A stretch of 64,000 bases of DNA from Megaleporinus macrocephalus (GCA_021613375.1 CM038705.1:11670711-11734710), one strand, 5' to 3'. Shown: positions 34,677 through 45,879, counted from the stretch's first letter. Numbers and translations: made by a program. Notes: a model not told the origin generated them from the letters alone.

Positions 34677-34691
34677 ATTTGCCAATGCAAT

Positions 34692-35034
34692 AAGATAAAC
34701 TGGCTCACGAAAATGTAATCTCAAAATGAGAATATAATATCAACAAGATTCTAGATTCTACGATTCTAGATCTAAAACTGATCAACAAAATGGTCTTCCT
34801 CATGTTGCATGCATTATTTACTTTAGAAAGGTCCTCAGTTTCCTACATATGATTGCGCTATGACTGAATTATTAAAATGTGGGGAAAATATCCCTGTTAA
34901 ATTTTTTTTTTTGAAAATTGGAAAGAAAGTCTCCTGAAAAGAATAAAAGCTCTGAAAAATTGTTGTTTTATTTATTTGGTAAATATAACATTTTCTGCTT
35001 TTTTCTTTAATTAATTTAGCGGAGGACTGATTGA
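34692..35034. other. No feature recognised
   Basis: AT-rich sequence, no exon or repeat seen. Confidence 0.5.
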
Positions 35035-35038
35035 CCAC

Positions 35039-35626
35039 TTTACGACCCGTCTAGGGGTTCGATCACAGCCGTAACAAAACTTAATCGTAATTACCAGAGA
35101 CCAGATTAACAAGCAACATTCTATTTCTTTAAGTCACAAACATCACAATATCTACAGGACAAGCGTCAGAGTGGGCCACGCCAAAATAATAAACATAAAA
35201 CGAAGTAGAATTCAGAATCTAACTTACCTATAGCCAAAAGTAAAGAAAAGTAAATACAATTCTCTTCCCTTACTCCCTAACTTGCCCAAAACAAGAGAAA
35301 AACAGACATACCAAGAGAAAAGGCACCCACTCCTACACCTGGTCTCCAGGTAGATGCGAATGACTAATGTGATATATAACTACGCAACTGAATTATCTAA
35401 GACAGGTAATATAAGTTTATGCTTCTACATCAGATCATCAATTCCAGTACACCAATCTTAAGACGTGAATACGACTAAAAGTTCGCCCCAAGACCTCATG
35501 GAGGAAAGCCTCTCTGAAAACAGCGGTCCTGGGGATTAAATAGTCCAGAATGCAGGATCGGCCAATTAGATGCTTAATCCTCAACCAATCACGTCCAAGG
35601 TAGGCATGTGTCCTAGGGACGTAACA
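35039..35626 (-). mobile_element. Probable solo LTR, 588 bp
   Basis: Read on the minus strand it begins TGTTACGTCCCTAGGACAC and ends GGGTCGTAAA, nearly inverted termini (one end mutated from TGTTACG). CCAC flanks both sides (35035-35038 and 35627-35630), a 4-bp duplication. A TATTTAA box lies near 35537. No internal retroelement genes are present. Confidence 0.6.
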
Positions 35627-35789
35627 CCACACAAGGTGTTGGATGGTAAATACTAGGTTTGGAGATGGTTCAAGAGACACTCAGGCCTAAATGAACAACG
35701 GAACTATCAAAGTCTCGGTTGTAAACATGCTGTGTTAATTCTTATACGCTGTGCTGTTTGGAAAATGTCCCTGATCTCTCTAGTGGTCT

Positions 35790-36690
35790 AGTGGTGTAGC
35801 CTGAGTTCGGTTCCCGATCTGGGAACGCTGCTTTTGGGGCAGTCGTTGGCTGCTTCCCTGGACCAACAGGACACACCTGAAGTGCCCTTGAGCAAGGCAC
35901 CTAATGCCCAACTGTTCCCCGGGCACTGTGGATAGGGCTGCCCACTGCCCCATAGTGTGTATGTTCACTAGTGTGTGTATATGTGGGTGTTTCACTGCCC
36001 CATAGTGTGTATGTTCACTAGTGTGTGTATATGTGGGTGTTTCACTACCCCATTAGTGTGTATGTTCACTAGTGTGTGTATATGTGGGTGTTTCACTGCC
36101 CCATTAGTGTGTATGTTCACTAGTGTGTGTATATGTGGGTGTTTCACTACCCCATTAGTGTGTATGTTCACTAGTGTGTGTATATGTGGGTGTTTCACTG
36201 CCCCATTAGTGTGTATGTTCACTAATGTGTGTGTATATGTGGGTGTTTCACTGCACCCATTAGTGTGTATGTTCACTAGTGTGTGTATATGTGGGTGTTT
36301 CACTACCCCATTAGTGTGTATGTTCACTAGTGTGTGTATATGTGGGTGTTTCACTGCCCCATTAGTGTGTATGTTCACTAGTGTGTGTATATGTGGGTGT
36401 TTCACTGCCCCATTAGTGTGTATGTTCACTAATGTGTGTGTATATGTGGGTGTTTCACTGCCCCATTAGTGTGTATGTTCACTAGTGTGTGTATATGTGG
36501 GTGTTTCACTACCCCATTAGTGTGTATGTTCACTAGTGTGTGTGTATATGTGGGTGTTTTACTGCCCCATTAGTGTGTATTTTCACTAGTGTGTGTATAT
36601 GTGGGTGTTTCACTGCACAGACGGGTTAAATGTGGAGGTCAAATGTCGTTGTGTGCAAACACAGGTGAGTAAGAATTCTAAATTCTAATT
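35790..36690 (-). repeat. Second copy of the 50-bp minisatellite element
   Basis: Reverse orientation relative to 5316-7034. The tail blocks AGTGCCCTTGAGCAAGGCAC and GGGCAGCC (reversed) at 35800-35950 are followed by about 14 units of GTTCACTAGTGTGTGTATAT, GTGGGTGTTTCACT.CCCCAT, TAGTGTGTAT (35955-36620), then the head block ending in AATTCTAATTCTAATTCT. The two-base choice TACCCC or TGCCCC alternates unit by unit. The long frames on both strands are repeat artefacts. Confidence 0.93.
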
Positions 36691-36819
36691 CTAATTCTAT
36701 GGGTAAAGATGATTCTGATTCACTGAGTTCAAATCTGCTTATACTAGCTCTATACTAGAGTAAGATCAAGAAGAAGATCAAAGCAGTGTTGGGAAAAAGA
36801 GGATTGTGACTTTGTGCTA

Positions 36820-37060
36820 GGCCATTTTATCCAATGTGTTATTGCTATGTTATTCCAGGTGGTTGCAAAGGCAGTTTTGCTGGGTAATTGCTAGGGGGAT
36901 GCTAAGGTGTGGCAAGGCTTTGTTATAGTATATCAGGTGGTTGCTAATATGGGTGTGCCTATGTGTGTTAGCATGAATGTGATTGTATGTGTAATGTCTA
37001 TGTGGTGCAGTGCGAGAGACCTCCTTTGTGACATTGTTTTCGGTGGGTTAATGTTACTTT
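36820..37060 (+). repeat. Interspersed repeat, copy 1 (compare 44075-44230)
   Basis: CCAGGTGGTTGC, GTGTGTTAGCATG and GTAATGTCTATG..GGT.CAGTG..AG blocks occur in the same order at 44075-44230. Family name unknown. Confidence 0.6.
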
Positions 37061-37590
37061 CTCAGCATTACGAAAATGTGTTTGAACTAATGCTGTACGA
37101 ACACTGTACATATGATCAGTCCCAACAGCACAATCACACTATTCCCATACAGGCTTCATGATCCTGCAAAGCTTTGTAGTTCTAGCTGAGAAATTGCTTT
37201 GCTGAGTCAACTTAATAACCGAGTTGCACCCGAGTTGCGCTGAAAATGTATACAACTACTATATGACCGCAGACAATGCAGAACGCTGCAATATCCCACA
37301 CTGAAAACATGCACCAAATCATGAACGACCTGCACGGCGGCTTCAGCGTATTCATGTGTGCACCACTGAAGCAGGAATTCTGAGCATGCATTATGCAACA
37401 GTGATGACATCAGCGGTACAGAACGAGGAGGACGGCTGACAAATGTCCTGCCTGGTTATGAAGAGAGCGTTGAGAAAAGAATGGTCATCAGGGTGGACTC
37501 GCAGTTTCCGTCCCCCAAGCCCAGTTACTGACAGCTGACCTGGTTGACTAGATCCATTTGAATATTTGAAATAATTTTAGGGTCTACCGG
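37061..37590. other. No gene recognised
   Basis: Open frames on both strands, none recognisable. Confidence 0.45.
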
Positions 37591-37857
37591 AGCGTTTGGG
37601 ATGGGGTGCCCACATACTTTTGGCCATACAGTGTGTCTCCAAAACTTTGTACACACCAAGTCATCTTTTTTTTTTCTAAAATCAAGTGAATTAATTGTAA
37701 GTTTGTCCTCCTTTACTGCAGTAACAGCCTCAACTCCTCTGAGAAGGCTTTACTGTAGATGTTGGAACTGGCTGTGAGAATTTGAGTCAAGAAGTCACAT
37801 GCAAATAAAAAGTTTTTAGGCACTTCCTGTGAGCTGAGAAAGAAAAGGAAAGTGTTT

Positions 37858-38294
37858 GCACAGCTTCACTTTTTTGTTATGTTACAGCCTTATTTCAAAA
37901 TGGATTAAATTCATTGTATTCCTTCAAAATTCTACACGCAATACCCCATAATGACAAAGTGAATTTATTAAAAAACAAAAAAATCACATGTACATAAGTA
38001 TTCACAGCCTTTGCCGTGGCACTCAAAATTAAACTCAACTCAACTTGATTGGGGTCCACCTGGGGTAAATCCAGTTGATTGGACATGACTTGGAAAGCCA
38101 CACACCTGTCTATATAAGGTCCCATGGTTGACAGTATATGTCAGAGCACAAGGCAAGCCATGAAGTCCAAGGAGCTGTCTGTAGACCACCGAGACAGGAT
38201 TGTATTGAGTCACAGATCTGGAGAAGGGTACAGAAACATTTCTGCAGCATTGAAGGTCCCAATGAGCTCAGTGGCCTCCATCATCTGTAAATAA
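37858..38294 (+). pseudogene. Tc1-like element, 5' part with transposase start
   Basis: Upstream DNA has the familiar CCCCATAATGACAAAGTGAA, ACCTGGGGTAAATCCAGTTG and TATATAAGGTCCCATGGTTG blocks. From the ATG at 38160 the frame reads MKSKELSVDHRDRIV, HRSGEGYRNISAALKVPMSS, VASIICK and stops at 38292-38294. This is the N-terminal helix-turn-helix (DNA-binding) part of a salmonid-type Tc1 transposase. The rest is deleted. Confidence 0.88.
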
Positions 38295-38325
38295 GTCAAG
38301 AAATATGGCTTAAAAGACTGTTTAG

Positions 38326-38715
38326 CTCCGCCCACTGTTCGGAAACTGCTGTAGATGTTATGCATGTGAGGTTGATGGTGAACAACACGCTAAAAGATGT
38401 ACTCATGGTAATGCAAACTCACAGAAAGGTGTTGTTGTTTTTGGCTGCAGTAATTGGATGTACAGTGGAGCCCCAGTGCACAAACGACCCAAAGACCCCC
38501 AAATATACAGAAAGTAGACTAAATCTGTCAATTTTAAACAGGCACATTGGAAAGAACCTTCCTCTCACTTCATCATCTGTAGCGATCATTTCACGCCTGA
38601 AGATTATCACAACTATAGAAGACTTTTAAAAGACTCTGAAAAGATGTTTAATAGACTAAAGTCTGACTCCCTCTTACATCTAAACTCTAGTCACAGACTT
38701 TTAGTCACAGACTAG
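38326..38715 (+). pseudogene. Decayed THAP-domain reading frame
   Basis: One frame stays open from 38326 to the TAG at 38713, except for a TAG at 38515-38517. It reads GVVVFGCSNW, VHKRPKDP, TKSVNFKQAHWKEPSS, then ICSDHFTPEDYHNY. THAP zinc fingers are C..C..C..H domains. The GC, the HK.PKDP block, the Trp and the CSDHF.PEDY block are in order, but the first zinc Cys appears replaced by Val. THAP domains occur in host genes and in P-element-like transposases. Which applies here is unknown. Confidence 0.6.
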
Positions 38716-40040
38716 TCACAGGCTATGATTTTTTCAAAGACTGGGGGTCTTTCAGAGTCACTGTTTACAAGACTGCTACTAGATTGCTTTTAAGATTATT
38801 TTCCATTTATATGATTGAAGCTAGCAATATATATGTAATATATATAATATATGTTGCCCCGTTCGGTTGGGATTTCGAGGGCTTCAGTGATTTCTGGAAA
38901 GGAAACTAGTGAGAGGTGTTAAAGAGCCTCCGTGTACGTGGAGCTAAACCGGGTAAGCACAGTTACTTCACCTGCTTTAGCTGATGTTAGCTAACATTAG
39001 CTTCATATGTGGCTCAAGTTATACTAAACTTTATAGTGTTTTATGAGTGCGAGTTAGACTTTGATCATATTTACAACAGTAACTGTACCTCTATATGTCT
39101 ATAGTTTAGCTGGTTGCTAGGCTGTTGTCATGAACAATGTTGGTTATTTAGCTAGATACTGTTTACACTCAGGATGAGCTGCTGTTGTGGGTGTGGTTTG
39201 ACTAAAAGTCTCAGGACTAAGTGATATGGTGGTCTATTTCTACATTACAGCTCTTTCAAATTCAAATTCAGAAATATCATCAGAATCTGAAGAAGTACTG
39301 GAAAATTCTCAGTCCCAGTCAGTCATAATGCTGTTGTACCGCGACGTTGTTCACTGTTGCCCACCAGTGACGTCAAACGATAGCATTCAGGAATTTCCGT
39401 ATACAATTGTCTATTTTAAAGCAAATTAAGCAGCAAAAGTCATGTTTATATATTTTCAGTATCTTAAACAATGTGAAATGACCAGGGGGGTCATTAAGTG
39501 GTGCTTAGCCTTTATAGGTTTTTTTTAATTTTGCACAAGTTCATTAGATGTTCCAACAGTGCAGCGAGGAGCTCTACCACTCAAAGAGACAAATGGAAAC
39601 GCTTCAGATAAATGATCCTTTTCTCAAATGTATCTGTGAATCTGAATTTCCCATCTCACCAATCTCTCTGAGGTGATAGTGTTAATGCATACTGATCTCA
39701 GAGCCCAGTGAAATATTCATTTCATGCTTTGACTCTTCAGCTCCCTCGGGGACTGGATGTCTCATGTCTTGTTAAGGTTTTGTGGATTTTTGTTCAATTA
39801 TTCAGTCATTTTACAAGAAGCTGGCAGCAGGAATACTTCAAGGATCAGGGTGCAATGCCAAATCCACCAGTGGGTCCTTGCAATATTTTCAGAACTATCA
39901 CATCAGCCATGTTGGCACAATTATTGTTTCACTTAAAACAACTCTTTTTAAAAACCTACCATTATATTTATTGTACATTGAATACCACTACATAAAGTCC
40001 TGTGTGAAATTTACAGAGCCTCACAGGTTTCAAGTAGAAA
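38716..40040. other. No confident gene; exon-like signals downstream of the THAP relic
   Basis: A GC-richer stretch at 38855-38952 ends in AAACCG|GTAAGC. Near 39249, TCTACATTACAG is followed by an acidic/Ser-rich frame (SNSNSEISSESEEVLENS..) ending at 39429. The two could be exons of one transcript or remnants of the THAP element. Not recognised. Confidence 0.25.
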
Positions 40041-40227
40041 GTGGAAAAGTGTCCACTCACTGTCCACTCTGTTAGACCCTCATACCTTGTTGGTCCGTCG
40101 TGTAGGTGTAAAATCAGAGGCGATAGCTTATCTGCTGCTCATTTGTTGTGTTGGTCCTTCTCTAGTCCTTCATCAGTGTCACAGGATGCTGCCCACAGGA
40201 CACTGTTGTATACACTGGACACTGTGA

Positions 40228-40228
<1 letters not shown>
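40041..40228. repeat. Central fragment of the foldback family
   Basis: CACTCACTGTCCACTCTGTT, ACCTTGTTGGTCCG and CAGGATGCTGCCCACAGGAC are central blocks of the element whose arms lie at 5140, 7035 and 44269. Confidence 0.6.

Positions 40229-40319
<91 letters not shown>
40229..40319. repeat. (TA)n with internal (CA)4
   Basis: TA run interrupted by CACACACACA in the middle. Confidence 0.97.
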
Positions 40320-40927
40320 TCTTCTATTTGTACTTTGCTTACTTAGTATTTTATATTTATTTTGTATTTGTTGGCAACTTAGAGTCCCTGAGGTAATGCA
40401 GTGCAAAACTGTGCTGAAGTGAAAAATCAAGAGGGTACAGGCCTTTCAGGGAGCTTCCTTTTTTTCTACGTGGGTCATAAAATCTGAGGAAGTCTTAAGG
40501 GAATTCATTGCCCATCAAGCGACTGCAGCATGCGTCTCTTCCACATCCCAGCTCCCCGTTACATAAGTTCCATTACTTCTGGTCACTGCTTCCACATGTG
40601 TCTCAAACTAGTCCCTCGGCATCCCAGGCAGAAAGAGATCTCATTAAAGCATCTCTCTTTAAGCAGGCCACTGTTGGAGTTGAATGAACAGTATATAGAG
40701 TGCTGGTGCTCTGTACTTGGGTAATGTCAGCAGGGACTGTCATGAAGACCTGTCTATCTTCCTGACAATGGCTTTTAAGCCGTTGTCAATGGATTTTCAC
40801 TGTAGCTCTATGGTAAGTAGGACAATCTAGATTTAGAATGGATTTTATACCATATTAATAATAGGCTAGATTAATGTTTTCTTCTAACAGATGTCACAAA
40901 ACACTTTCTGATACAAATATATATATA

Positions 40928-41374
40928 CACTACCGCTCAAAAGTTTCGGATCACTTTAGAATTTTATTTCATGCAATAAGGAATAAAAATGTTTGTATTA
41001 AAGTCTATTTTTGTATAGAGGCTTATTTTGCATATAGTCCTATTATCAGCAATTCTCAGTCCTCTGTCTAAATCTCCTGGTACGGCCACCAATCCAGGTT
41101 AAGGATGTTATTGGGCTAATTGGTTGTTAGGACATCCTTTCCCAACCCTTTCTTAATTGTGATGCACAGCTGAAAAACATTCTACAAATAAGTGAGCATA
41201 AAAGGGAGAACAACATTCTAGGTTAGTTTAGTATCTGAAGCATCAGCAGTTGATGGCTTGCTGACAGACTCAAAATGACCAGAAAGAACAACTTTCTTTA
41301 GAGACCCGTCAATCCATTGTTGTGTTAAGGAAGGAAGGCTCTATTTCACTGTGATCCCAAACGTTTAAGCAGTA

Positions 41375-41377
<3 letters not shown>
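40928..41377 (+). mobile_element. Tc1-like MITE between (TA)n runs
   Basis: Inverted ends CACTACCGCTCAAAAGTTTC and GTTTAAGCAGTAGTG, with GGATCAC/GTGATCC just inside. The right part retains KEQLSLETRQSIVVLRKEG, the N-terminus of a Tc1 transposase, joined directly to the right end: an internal-deletion derivative. TA precedes the left end. A (TA)n run starts 6 bp after the right end. Confidence 0.87.

Positions 41378-41383
<6 letters not shown>

Positions 41384-41443
<60 letters not shown>
41384..41443. repeat. (TA)n microsatellite, 60 bp
   Basis: Uninterrupted TA run just right of the Tc1-like MITE. Confidence 0.98.
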
Positions 41444-41446
<3 letters not shown>

Positions 41447-41599
41447 CTGCCTGTCTTTGTGAAGAGGTATAGATTGTTTTCACAACAGGGGATTCTTACC
41501 TAATTGCTCACTAACAGCTCAACATAGCCAACACTGTCCTAGTTCGTCTAATAACAGAGTTACTGGAATTAGCCACTATTTGTCATTTGTACAAATCGG

Positions 41600-41830
41600 A
41601 ATTAGACCTCAGCATTTAACCCATCCATGCAGCGAAACACCCAAATATACACGCACTAGTGAACATACAGAGCCCAGAGCGGTGGGCACCTGGGAAGCAG
41701 TTGGAAGTTAGGTGCCGTGCTCAAGGGCACTTCATTCATGGCCTGTTGGTCCAGGGGATGAACCGGCAACCTTCTGGTCACAAGACCGGATCCCTAGCCT
41801 TCAACCCACGGTTTTCGAACCAGTGGTTTT
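41600..41830 (+). repeat. Unexpanded copy of the 50-bp minisatellite element
   Basis: CATTTAACCCATCCATGCAG, one unit (AAACACCCAAATATACACGC, ACTAGTGAACATACA), then CCCAGAGCGGTGGGCA, CTCAAGGGCACTT and CACAAGACCGGATCC. It shows the element before expansion. Confidence 0.85.
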
Positions 41831-42143
41831 TACCACTGTAAGCCAGGGAGGCCAGGTGTTGCAACATCTGTCTACTGATGGGTCTTCTGCAAACAACACC
41901 ACATCCCTAAAATGCAGTCAATACAAAGTGATAGAAGGATTATTGTGCTGTGTGCTGTTATAAGGAGTCATTTGTTTGGTGGAATAAGTAGGTTAGCGTT
42001 ATGCACTATGTTTGCTGCATCTTCTTACTACTTACTTATGCCAACACCACATTTGGTAATAGACGTGGAATCCCCCCCTAGTGATTTGGAGGGGAAACGT
42101 GATAACAAGAACTCACTCAGCGGCAACATGGCGGAGAGAGGAA

Positions 42144-42672
42144 TGGTACGTTGAAGATGGGCAGTAAGGATGGCGCAATGAGGCTCATCAGCGACTGGAG
42201 GATATAAAACAGGGTGCAGTGCTCAGTCACTTTAAGCCGGCACTTTAGAGAGCGCAGCCCTGAGGAAGGACCAGCAGCATGTGTGTTTTCTGGGAAACTG
42301 GACTTTCTGAAATGCTTAGTGTGCAGAGCCTGTGCCCCAGGGACTCTACTAGGACTCTGGTTGCCAAGAAGGCTTTTTTGGAAATGGGGGGTAGTATAGT
42401 ATTGTGCTATTGGCTTACATGACTGTGGATGCATGAACGCTCATTGGAGGTGCTGGGCTCGTAGTAAGAGTAAATCTTCTAAACAGTTCTGACTGTGTGG
42501 ACATTATGTGTTCAGCAGTGTTGGCAGTGTTAGTGTCCACCATGTCTGGGTGGTGTGACTGTTGGTGATCTGCCTTCTTCCTGGCTGGTTCACACTGCTG
42601 CCATGTCCAATAAAAGACCTTCATTGAAAGCCCTATGTGTCCTGCGTCATCCTCTTCACGCTGACACTACCA
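42144..42672 (+). mobile_element. LTR-like segment
   Basis: Starts TGGTA and ends TACCA. It has GGATATAAAACAGG (TATA box, about 42199) and CCAATAAAAGACC (polyadenylation signal, about 42608) in the right order. No target duplication was found. Its first 340 bp are repeated at 43355. It could instead be an unclassified retroposon. Confidence 0.5.
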
Positions 42673-43111
42673 TTTTAATTCAATGTATCAATTTCCATTA
42701 GTTTTCTTGTACAAAACAGGTAAACATTTCATGAGAGGGCAGATGGACAAAAATATGCTCTATTTAACTTAACCGAGAGTTCAGTGGGTACACATGCTGG
42801 GTCAACACTCTCTCTCTCTCTTTCTCTCACTCGCTCACACTTGTCTGTACCTCGCTCCAGCATCTGACAAGCACACCTGCTCACCCCACCCTGTGGTCTC
42901 AGCCTATTTCTGGTGCAGCTTACTGTCCGGGCTGACCTTCTCTTCCAACCTAGAAACAAAGTCTAAAGAACAGCTACTGTTATTTGTTGGCTGGTTAAAC
43001 ATGGTGAAACTTACAAGCAACTTTAGTTGTATGAAACCTACATCAAACTAAATTGCACTTCAGTTGCACACTGCAAGTCGCAACAGCTGTAAGCATCTAA
43101 AAGTTGCGAAG

Positions 43112-43780
43112 CCTGGATTGCTGTGCGATTGAAAAGGAGACCCCCCCCTTCACTTCCCAAACAATTATTTATTGTTTTTAAGGAAAGGTGATGCAACACA
43201 AGTGTTAAACACATTTTTGTTGCCACTTCTCTGGAAAGTGTTGCAGCCTTTACTTTTTGAATAAGCATATATGTACAAACAAACTATAAATAAATAAATA
43301 TATAAATAAATTAACATCATGAGGGGAAAAATAACAGAAAGTGTTGTTGTGGAGTGGTACATTGAAGATAGGCAGTAAGGATGGCGCGATGAGGCTCATC
43401 AACGCCTAGAGGATATAAAACAGGGTGCAGTGCTCAGTCACTTTACGCCGGCACTTCAGAGAGCGCAGCCCTGAGGGAGGACCAGCAGCACCGCCGCATG
43501 TGTGTTTGCTGGGAAACTAGAATTTCTGAAATGCATAGTGCCCCAGGGACTCTACTAGGACTCTGGTTGCCAATAACGCTTTTTCGAAAATGGGGTGTAG
43601 TATAGTATTGTGCTATTGGCTCACAAGACTGTGGATGCATGAACGCTCATTGGAGGTGCTGGACTCGTAGTAAGAGTAAATCTTCTAAATAGAGGATTGC
43701 TGTGCGATTGAAAAGGAGATTTATTAAATAAATAAATCAACATTATGAGGGAAAAAAACAGCAAGTGTTGTTGTGTTTTG
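43112..43780 (+). repeat. LTR-like copy bracketed by a direct repeat
   Basis: 43355-43691 repeats the first part of 42144-42672 (GATATAAAACAGGGTGCAGT; GACTCTACTAGGACTCTGG). On both sides lies the same sequence, GGATTGCTGTGCGATTGAAA..GAGGG.AAAA.AACAG.AAGTGTTGTTGTG (43112-43352 and 43693-43780), the left one carrying extra DNA. Confidence 0.75.
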
Positions 43781-44068
43781 GTACTGTTTTACATTGAAAA
43801 CAGGCCAAACAGATTTTTCTAATGGCTTAACCCTTTATGTCTTCATTCATCATAGCTAGACACATTGCTCTAACCCTAAGCTTAACTTGATGTTGACCTA
43901 ATCATAAACATACTAAGTCTATATACTGTAAAAGACGGATGAATAAATGTTTGTTTTAGTGTCTGAAATTGAAATAATCGTCCTGTTATAAAAACATACA
44001 GCATGTGTGTCACATTTTTATTCAGGAAATCAGCAAATCATAAAATCCCAGCAAAATCAGCAGACCTG
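43781..44068. other. No feature recognised
   Basis: Plain sequence with no repeat or exon signals. Confidence 0.45.
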
Positions 44069-44074
44069 TGGTAT

Positions 44075-44230
44075 CCCAGGTGGTTGCTAAAGTGTTGATA
44101 GGCCATTGTATGTTATCCTAGCCATAAATATACGCATATATGTGTGTTGGTATGTATGTGACTCTGTATGTGATGTCTATGATGGTCAGTGTGAGCAATG
44201 TTCCCCCATTTATTATCATCCTATGGGGGG
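44075..44230 (+). repeat. Interspersed repeat, copy 2 (compare 36820-37060)
   Basis: GTATCCCAGGTGGTTGCTAA, GTGTGTTGGTATGTATGTGA and GTGATGTCTATGATGGTCAG, collinear with copy 1. An ATCCTATGGGGGGATGATAA / TTATCATCC inverted pair lies at its right end (44210-44245). Confidence 0.55.
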
Positions 44231-44268
44231 ATGATAATAAATCCTATCAGGTTTAAACAGACTGTATG

Positions 44269-44450
44269 AAAATAGTTGATCAGCCAAAACATTATAACCA
44301 CTTATAACCACTGCACTTATTGTCTATTTTATTAGCTACACTTACAGTAGAGGTGCACTTTGTAGTTCAACACTTACAGAATGTAGTCCATCTCTTTCTC
44401 TGTATACTTTGTTAGTCCCCTTTCAAACTGTTCTTCAATGATCAGGACCC
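44269..44450. mobile_element. Single arm of the foldback family
   Basis: GATCAGCCAAAACATTATAA, GTGCACTTTGTAGTTCAACA, CAGAATGTAGTCCATCTCTT and CAATGATCAGGACCC match the arms of 5140-7220 in order. The other arm is missing. Confidence 0.7.
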
Positions 44451-45254
44451 TTAGGGGACCACCACCAGGATAACAAAGGACAACATCGTCAAGGCAGGCA
44501 AAACTTCTACAAAGCTGAAAGCATGTTGTTGTATGCAAAAGTTTTGGTGATTTTAGAAGTGAACACATCCTCTACAGAGAACACACTTCTGCACACTCTA
44601 ACACTCCATTTTTGTGTATTTTTTTTAATTATTTATTAATTTTACAGAAATAAATGCCACATTTTAGTGTGTTCTCTGTGGAGGATGTGCTAACTTATCT
44701 TCACTTAGAAAATCTTTCCAACATTTATATATATGACTGTGCTGTAAAAACAATTCAAAGTTGTATCACAGTGCCCCCATGTGGACAGCAATGTGTTGAA
44801 CCTTTGGTAACAGTGGTTGGATTGTAAAACATTTTCAAGGGGGATGGTGGGTTAAGTAGACTGGCTTCAGGAGGAGGGGAGTTGAAAACATCTATGCTTA
44901 TTATTACTTATTATTTTAGCCTATAGAAGCCTTATTTTTTAGATATCTCTGAAAGTGAAGCAAAATTACAGAAATGAATGTCTTATATCACTTATAAATG
45001 GAATGTAAAGGGTGGAGATGGGTGTTTAACAGGGGGATTCGGGGGAGACTAGTGTCTGTTTTTTGCTAATTGAAATTGTCTGGAATTCTTTGCAAGTATT
45101 TCCTGTTAGACTCTTAAAGTATCTTACAGTAAACTTGGTCTTTTTTATGACAGGACCCTACATGAGTAATGCAGATTAATTTAAAACAGGGCCATAGGAA
45201 CATCATACAGTCCGGGATTCATACATACATAATCTAAACTGTGTATCCTTCTGG
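44451..45254. other. No gene recognised
   Basis: No exon or complete repeat. An imperfect inverted pair (GAACACATCCTCTACAGAGAA near 44561, TTCTCTGTGGAGGATGTGC near 44674) frames about 130 bp. Confidence 0.45.
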
Positions 45255-45440
45255 GTGACGGGGGTGCTGGAGGCTACCCCAGCACTCACTGGGCAGAAGG
45301 CAGGAAACGACCTGCCTTGGAGGAGGAAACCCATACAGACACGGGAAGAGCTAGCAATCTCCACACAGAAAAGACGCTGGTCGCGTGGTCAGGGAATCGA
45401 ACCCAGGCCCTTCTTGCTGTGTGAGGCGACAGAGCTAGCG
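45255..45440 (-). repeat. SINE-like repeat, reverse
   Basis: The minus strand reads GCTAGCTCTGTCGCCTCACA, CAGCAAGAAGGGCCTGGGTT, CGATTCCCTG, then TTTTCTGTGTGGAG: a tRNA-like B box followed by the common fish SINE body. It is in antisense orientation, 1.3 kb upstream of the FXYD leader. Confidence 0.7.
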
Positions 45441-45879
45441 ATTAATATAGATATTTATGAAAATATTAAGCAGCACCGTGTAAATCATATAGTCTCTTAT
45501 AATATTAATGACCAACAAATCAGAAATGTAAAATGTTTGGATTGGAAGGCTTAAAATATGTTTCATAGAACAAGCACAATCTAAATAAACTGGTTCACAA
45601 ATTCTCTTTTGTTTGCTTTGATCATTTTTGTAGGCCAACAAGTTGAGGTTTAAATGATGCAGTGAACTAAAGCCTACTGTATGACACGTGATCCAAATAT
45701 TACTATCCAATAATATAACTGAAATTCAGCTTTACAAGGTCACGAGTAGAGAGAAATTAAGGAATGAACTCAGGAAACTTCAATATTTGTGGTAAAATTA
45801 TTTAGAAAATTTTAAAATTATTAGTGGAAAATAAATTATATTTTCAATATTAAGTAAACTGCTATGCCAGTCATTTGTG

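Noticed and set aside
35975..36469. Long frames on both strands (MYMWVFHC.. and MNIHTNGAVKHPH..)
   Set aside because: They are translations of the 50-bp minisatellite and exist on both strands at once. There is no start context, domain or splice support.
40041..40346. Frames ending in Ile-Tyr repeats (also at 54787, 57596 and 62595)
   Set aside because: (TA)n microsatellites translate to Ile-Tyr on both strands. No coding support.
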